From Clostridium sp. UBA2485 (GTDB lineage: Bacteria > Bacillota > Clostridia > Clostridiales > Clostridiaceae), in assembly GCF_002341865.1 (NCBI RefSeq), contig NZ_DDOV01000009.1:1-30412 (forward strand): DNA of 30,412 bases, written 5' to 3'. Shown piece after piece: positions 26,899 to 30,412 of the stretch (its first letter is position 1; each line of letters opens with the position of its first letter). Made by a program: the position numbers and the translations under genes. The notes beneath the pieces are model-generated. The model was given only the letters and a program-made list of their open reading frames with translations, did not search any database and was not told where the DNA came from.

Positions 26899-27552
26899 AT
26901 GAAAAAAATTGTTACTGTAGAAGAAGCTCTAGCACATGTTCAAGATGGAATGACATTAATGATTGGTGGTTTCTTAGCTGTTGGAACTCCTGAAAAGCTT
27001 GTGGATGCGCTAGTAGAAAAGGGTGTTAAAGATTTAACTATCATAGCTAATGATACTGGATTCCCTGATAGAGGAATTGGTAAGCTAATAATTAATAAGC
27101 AAGTTAAGAGAACAATCGCTTCTCACATTGGAACGAACCCTGAAACTGGAAGACAAATGAATGAAAAAGAAATGGAAGTGGAACTTGTTCCTCAAGGCAC
27201 ACTAGCTGAAAGAGTTAGATGTGGTGGTGCTGGACTTGGCGGATTTTTAACTCCAACTGGTCTTGGAACAATTGTTGAAGAAGGAAAAGAAAAAATAACT
27301 GTTAACGGTACTGAATACCTTCTTGAAACTCCGCTAAAAGCTGATATAGCATTAATATTTGGTTCTAAAGTTGATGAAAAAGGAAACGTATACTATCACG
27401 AATCTACAAGAAACTTTAACCCATTAATGGCTGCAGCTGCTGATATTGTAATCGTTGAAGCTGAAGAATTAGTAAAAGCTGGAGAATTAGATGCAAACAT
27501 AGTGATGACACCATCAATATTTGTTGACTACATCGTAAAGGAGGACAAATAA
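26899..27552 (+). CDS. CoA-transferase subunit A (acetate/acetoacetate type)
   Basis: A 217-residue alpha subunit of a family I CoA-transferase (AtoD/CtfA/ScoA group), which moves CoA between short-chain acids such as acetate, butyrate and acetoacetate. The glycine-rich MIGGFLAVGTPEKL near residues 21-34 and the RCGGAGLGGFLTPTGLGT segment are hallmarks. It is cytoplasmic, forming an alpha2beta2 complex with the next gene product. The RBS GGAGG lies eight to nine bases before the ATG. Whether it is the solventogenic CtfA, the butyrate-forming or the acetoacetate-degrading form cannot be decided from these residues; no adc, adhE or thiolase gene is next to it here. Confidence 0.92.
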   Translation: MKKIVTVEEALAHVQDGMTLMIGGFLAVGTPEKLVDALVEKGVKDLTIIANDTGFPDRGIGKLIINKQVKRTIASHIGTNPETGRQMNEKEMEVELVPQGTLAERVRCGGAGLGGFLTPTGLGTIVEEGKEKITVNGTEYLLETPLKADIALIFGSKVDEKGNVYYHESTRNFNPLMAAAADIVIVEAEELVKAGELDANIVMTPSIFVDYIVKEDK

Positions 27553-27553
27553 T

Positions 27554-28213
27554 ATGGATAAAAATATGATAAGAGAAGTAATCGCAAAAAGAGTTGCTAA
27601 AGAATTAAAAGATGGAGACGTTGTAAACTTAGGTATAGGTCTTCCAACTCTTGTTGCTAACTATATACCAGAAGGAGTAGACGTAACACTACAATCTGAA
27701 AACGGATTCGTAGGAATAGGACCTGCTCCTGCTGAAGGAAAAGAAGATAAAGACTTAGTTAATGCTGGCGGACAATTTGTAACCGTTTTACCTGGTGCTG
27801 CATTTTTTGACAGCTCAATATCTTTTGGAATAATAAGAGGCGGGCATGTTGATGCAACTGTACTAGGTGCATTAGAGGTTGACCAAGAAGGAAACCTTGC
27901 TAACTGGATGATACCAGGAAAAAAAGTTCCTGGTATGGGTGGCGCTATGGACCTCGTAGTTGGAGCTAAAAAGGTTATAGTTGCTATGGAACATACTGCA
28001 AAAGGAAATCCTAAAATTCTAAAAAAATGTACACTACCATTAACTGCTGCTAATCAAGTTAACCTAATCATTACTGAAATGGCTGTTATGGAAGTTACTA
28101 AAGAGGGTCTTGTATTAAGAGAACTAGGACCTGAAGCTACAATTGAGGATGTAAAAAATGCAACATTAGCTGATTTAATAATACCAGACAATGTTAAAAA
28201 GATGGAATTTTAA
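27554..28213 (+). CDS. CoA-transferase subunit B (acetate/acetoacetate type)
   Basis: The 219-residue beta subunit (AtoA/CtfB/ScoB group) carrying the catalytic glutamate in the SENG motif (S48-E49-N50-G51), which forms the glutamyl-CoA thioester intermediate. The typical NLGIGLPTLVANY start, the GGxMDLV segment (GGAMDLVVGAKKVIVAMEH) and the LPLTA motif are present. It starts one base after the subunit A stop, with GGAGG inside the end of subunit A, so the two are translated together in equal amounts. It is intact. Confidence 0.93.
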   Translation: MDKNMIREVIAKRVAKELKDGDVVNLGIGLPTLVANYIPEGVDVTLQSENGFVGIGPAPAEGKEDKDLVNAGGQFVTVLPGAAFFDSSISFGIIRGGHVDATVLGALEVDQEGNLANWMIPGKKVPGMGGAMDLVVGAKKVIVAMEHTAKGNPKILKKCTLPLTAANQVNLIITEMAVMEVTKEGLVLRELGPEATIEDVKNATLADLIIPDNVKKMEF

Positions 28214-28235
28214 TTCCTTCTAGATATTAACTAAG

Positions 28236-28511
28236 ATGTCACGGGAGTTTTTAAATTATTCAGAAGTAATAGTTAGAAATCTTTTAGATAAACTATTACT
28301 AAGCTATTCTGACATATGTAAATGTGAAAAGTGTAAAGCTGATATGATGGCACTTTCACTTAATTATGTAAAGCCTCGTTATGTAGTTTCTGAAAAAGGT
28401 CAGTTATATACAAAGGCTCAAACAGAAATTAACCATGGAGAAATGATTGCAATAACTTCTTCCGTGCTTAGGGCAATAGAAGTGGTTTCAGCTAATCCCA
28501 GACATGATTAA
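28236..28511 (+). CDS. ComFB-like small protein
   Basis: A 91-residue protein resembling late-competence ComFB proteins. The C28-K-C30-x2-C33 cysteine group lies in CKCEKCKADMMALSLNYVKPRYV, and the C-terminal helix ends IEVVSANPRH. ComFB in Bacillus is encoded in the comF operon but is not needed for uptake; related proteins are implicated in nucleotide-second-messenger binding in other bacteria. No SD sequence is obvious before the ATG, only 22 bases after the CoA-transferase stop, so it is probably read through from that operon. It ends at a strong terminator. The role beside a CoA-transferase is unknown. Confidence 0.75.
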   Translation: MSREFLNYSEVIVRNLLDKLLLSYSDICKCEKCKADMMALSLNYVKPRYVVSEKGQLYTKAQTEINHGEMIAITSSVLRAIEVVSANPRHD

Positions 28512-28540
28512 AAAAAGCGTGATTTTTATCACGCTTTTTT
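28511..28540. terminator. Bidirectional terminator
   Basis: A perfect 13-bp stem AAAAAAGCGTGAT (28511-28523) / ATCACGCTTTTTT (28528-28540) with a TTTT loop, between the convergent ComFB-like and phosphoglucomutase genes. A runs on one side and T runs on the other allow function in both directions. The left arm overlaps the ComFB-like stop codon. Confidence 0.85.
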
Positions 28541-28552
28541 AATAAGTAAAAC

Positions 28553-30247
28553 TTATTCTATAGAATTTATTTTCCCTAAAACAACTTCTTTTATCATATT
28601 GATTTTATCTTTCGCGTCTTTTAAAGTATGTCCTTTAGAGTAAATATATATTTTTATTTTAGGTTCTGTACCTGAAGGTCTTACTGCATACCATGATCCA
28701 TCATTAAACTTAAATTTTAACACATCTGAATATGGCATATTAGTTTCTTCTGGTTTTGTATAATCTATTGTCTCAATTAACTTTAAATTTTCTATACTAT
28801 GAGGATATTCTCTTCTATACCCTTCCATCATTCTCTTTATTCTCTGTTGTCCACTTATCCCTTCAAGAACAAGAGAAATTTGCTTTTCCCTATAGTATCC
28901 AAATTCTTCATAGATTTCATTTAATACATCAATTAATGTTTTTCCTCTTTTTTTATAGTAAGCAGTTGCTTCACAAAGAAGCATAGATGCAGTTACTCCA
29001 TCTTTATCTCTTACAAATGTGCCTACATTGTATCCTATACTTTCTTCATATCCTAAAATATATTGATAACTTCCTTCTGCCTCATATTCATTGATTTTTC
29101 CACAAATATTTTTAAAACCTGTAAGAGCTTCATCGGTATGAACACCATAACTTTTAGCTATAACTTTACCTAAATCTCCCGTAACAATAGATTTAACTAT
29201 AACTCCATTAGGTGGAAGTATATTTTTATTTCTCATTCCTTCAAGGATATATTTAACTAATATAGCACCACTTTGATTTCCATTGAAGGCTACATATTCA
29301 TTATTTTCATCTCTAACCATTATGGCTATCCTATCACAATCAGGATCTGTCGCCATCAATAAGCCTGCATTAACCTTTTTACCAAGGTCAATAGAAAGTT
29401 TAAAAGCATTCACATCTTCTGGATTAGGATATCCTACGGTAGTAAAATCCGGATCTGGATCCTTCTGCTCTTTTACAATATAAATATTAGTAAATCCTCT
29501 TTCATTTAATACTCTAGGTACAAATACCATTCCTGTACCATTTAGAGGTGTATAAACTACATTTATATCTTTATCAATATCTTCACTTAAAGATAATGAT
29601 TTTACTTTTTGAAGATATAAGTCATCTATATCCCTTTCTAAAAATACAATAAGTCCTTCTTCTGTTCCACTTTGAATTTCCATACTTGGAATAGCTTTAA
29701 AATCATTTATTTGATTAATTTTATTTAGTATTCCATCGGCTATATCAGATAATATTTGTGCTCCATCTTTCCAGTAAACTTTAAATCCATTATATTCTTT
29801 TGGGTTATGACTTGCTGTTACCACAATTCCTGCAGTACATCCTAAAACTCTTACTGCAAAAGATAGCTCCGGTGTAGGTCTTAAAGAGTCAAAAATATAA
29901 GCTTTTATATTATTGGCTGCTAAAACACTAGCAGCGGTTCTTGCAAATTCTTCGGAAAAGTGCCTACAATCATAAGCTATTGCTACTGATTTATCTGCTG
30001 ACTTATTCTCTACATCATTTATATAGTCTGCAAGGCCCTGTGAGGCTCTAGCAATTATATATCTGTTCATCCTATTGGTCCCTGCTCCAATCTTACCTCT
30101 TAACCCAGCAGTTCCAAACTCTAAATCTTTATAAAATCTATCCTCTATTTCTTCTTCATTACTTTCTATATCTATAAGTTCTTTCTTTGTAGCTTCATCA
30201 AAATAATCACTTTCTATCCATGATTTATATATTTCTCTATATTTCAT
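28553..30247 (-). CDS. pgcA: Phosphoglucomutase / phosphomannomutase
   Basis: A 564-residue alpha-D-phosphohexomutase of the long PgcA/PGM2-like type that interconverts glucose-1-phosphate and glucose-6-phosphate, feeding glycolysis and cell-envelope sugar synthesis. The four active-site signatures are in order: the phosphoserine loop TASHNP with S146, the Mg-binding loop D301-P-D-C-D-R306, the sugar-binding loop G399-Y-E-E-S403, and the phosphate-binding loop R523-P-S-G-T-E-P529. Length fits the family. The start codon has AGAGGT close by and AGAAGGG ten bases upstream. On the minus strand a TATAAT at 30282-30287 is a likely -10; its -35 would fall in the adjacent insertion-sequence end. Downstream it converges on the shared terminator. 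Confidence 0.94.
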   Translation of the reverse strand: MKYREIYKSWIESDYFDEATKKELIDIESNEEEIEDRFYKDLEFGTAGLRGKIGAGTNRMNRYIIARASQGLADYINDVENKSADKSVAIAYDCRHFSEEFARTAASVLAANNIKAYIFDSLRPTPELSFAVRVLGCTAGIVVTASHNPKEYNGFKVYWKDGAQILSDIADGILNKINQINDFKAIPSMEIQSGTEEGLIVFLERDIDDLYLQKVKSLSLSEDIDKDINVVYTPLNGTGMVFVPRVLNERGFTNIYIVKEQKDPDPDFTTVGYPNPEDVNAFKLSIDLGKKVNAGLLMATDPDCDRIAIMVRDENNEYVAFNGNQSGAILVKYILEGMRNKNILPPNGVIVKSIVTGDLGKVIAKSYGVHTDEALTGFKNICGKINEYEAEGSYQYILGYEESIGYNVGTFVRDKDGVTASMLLCEATAYYKKRGKTLIDVLNEIYEEFGYYREKQISLVLEGISGQQRIKRMMEGYRREYPHSIENLKLIETIDYTKPEETNMPYSDVLKFKFNDGSWYAVRPSGTEPKIKIYIYSKGHTLKDAKDKINMIKEVVLGKINSIE

Positions 30248-30281
30248 ACCTCTAAACCCTTCTTTCCTAAGATATACCTTT

Positions 30282-30287
30282 ATTATA
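30282..30287 (-). promoter_or_regulatory. Candidate -10 box of the phosphoglucomutase gene
   Basis: Minus-strand TATAAT 35-40 bases upstream of the ATG. The expected -35 position (about 30305-30310) reads TAGTAG, which is poor and belongs to the neighbouring hairpin, so the native -35 may have been displaced by an insertion. Confidence 0.4.
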
Positions 30288-30298
30288 TCCTAGTATAG

Positions 30299-30412
30299 AG
30301 TGAACTACTACCACTTACTTCATTGAAGTAGTAGCTTCGTGGCCAATACTCCCAACGGAGCAAGTTTACCCACGCTCAAAAGGTCGAACCAACCTCCTTA
30401 TAATACCAAAAT
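30299..30412 (-). mobile_element. Right end of an IS200/IS605-type element (partial)
   Basis: A GC-richer non-coding patch in an AT-rich setting. Read on the minus strand it has the layout of IS605-type right ends and omega RNAs: a CGTGG...CCACG outer stem (30370-30374 with 30338-30342) around a CTCC/GGAG hairpin (30349-30360), then GAAGC and a bulged terminal hairpin (30305-30334) ending in GTAGTTCAC near 30300. The tnpB/tnpA genes would lie beyond the right edge of the window; none is visible. Recognised from the pattern of such ends, without a search. Confidence 0.6.

Overview
The window is a low-GC, AT-rich Firmicute chromosome segment, most likely a cluster I Clostridium. The evidence is codon use, strong GGAGG-type ribosome binding sites, the clostridial AddAB and SbcCD proteins, a CoA-transferase pair of the fermentative ctfAB/atoDA type, and small siroheme/ferredoxin redox proteins. 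No rRNA, tRNA or CRISPR array was seen.

Layout. 1-396 is non-coding with a dispersed-repeat-like patch. 397-1239 (+) is a one-module sirohaem/4Fe-4S reductase fused to two ferredoxin clusters. A shared bidirectional terminator separates it from a very large secreted chitinase (1308-5396, -) with two different GH18 catalytic domains, three Ig-like repeats and three chitin-binding modules. After about 1.1 kb of AT-rich intergenic DNA comes the sbcDC double-strand-break nuclease operon (6481-10795, -). 11030-13160 is a scrap region: a decayed IS982-family transposase, a piece of an ABC ATPase, a piece of an ABC permease, a small unknown gene and a C-terminally truncated alpha/beta hydrolase.

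13725-16984 (+) is the most interesting part, a compact four-gene ribosomally synthesised peptide (RiPP) cluster. It contains a 36-residue precursor absent from simple ORF lists because of its size (PqqA-like MWTKP start, two cysteines near the C-terminus), a perfect 18-bp hairpin that probably attenuates transcription, a radical SAM/SPASM maturase, a PqqD-like recognition protein and a peptide-type ABC exporter without a C39 protease domain. A terminator closes it.

17176-18745 is again accessory debris: an IS66-family element reduced to about 650 bp with both ends still visible, a fold-back repeat, a small exported or membrane protein, and a possible regulator fragment. It is followed by a three-helix membrane protein (18746-19105, -) and the addBA recombination operon (19294-26449, -). 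A 440-bp divergent region with dyads leads to the CoA-transferase A and B genes and a ComFB-like gene (26899-28511, +). These converge through a strong terminator on a phosphoglucomutase gene (28553-30247, -). The last ~110 bases look like the right end, including the omega-RNA-like fold, of an IS200/IS605-type element lying just upstream of the phosphoglucomutase gene.

How the genes fit together: AddAB and SbcCD are housekeeping recombination/repair machines. The chitinase, CoA-transferase and phosphoglucomutase belong to polymer degradation and carbon metabolism. The RiPP cluster is flanked on both sides by insertion-sequence debris, which suggests it sits in a plastic accessory locus.
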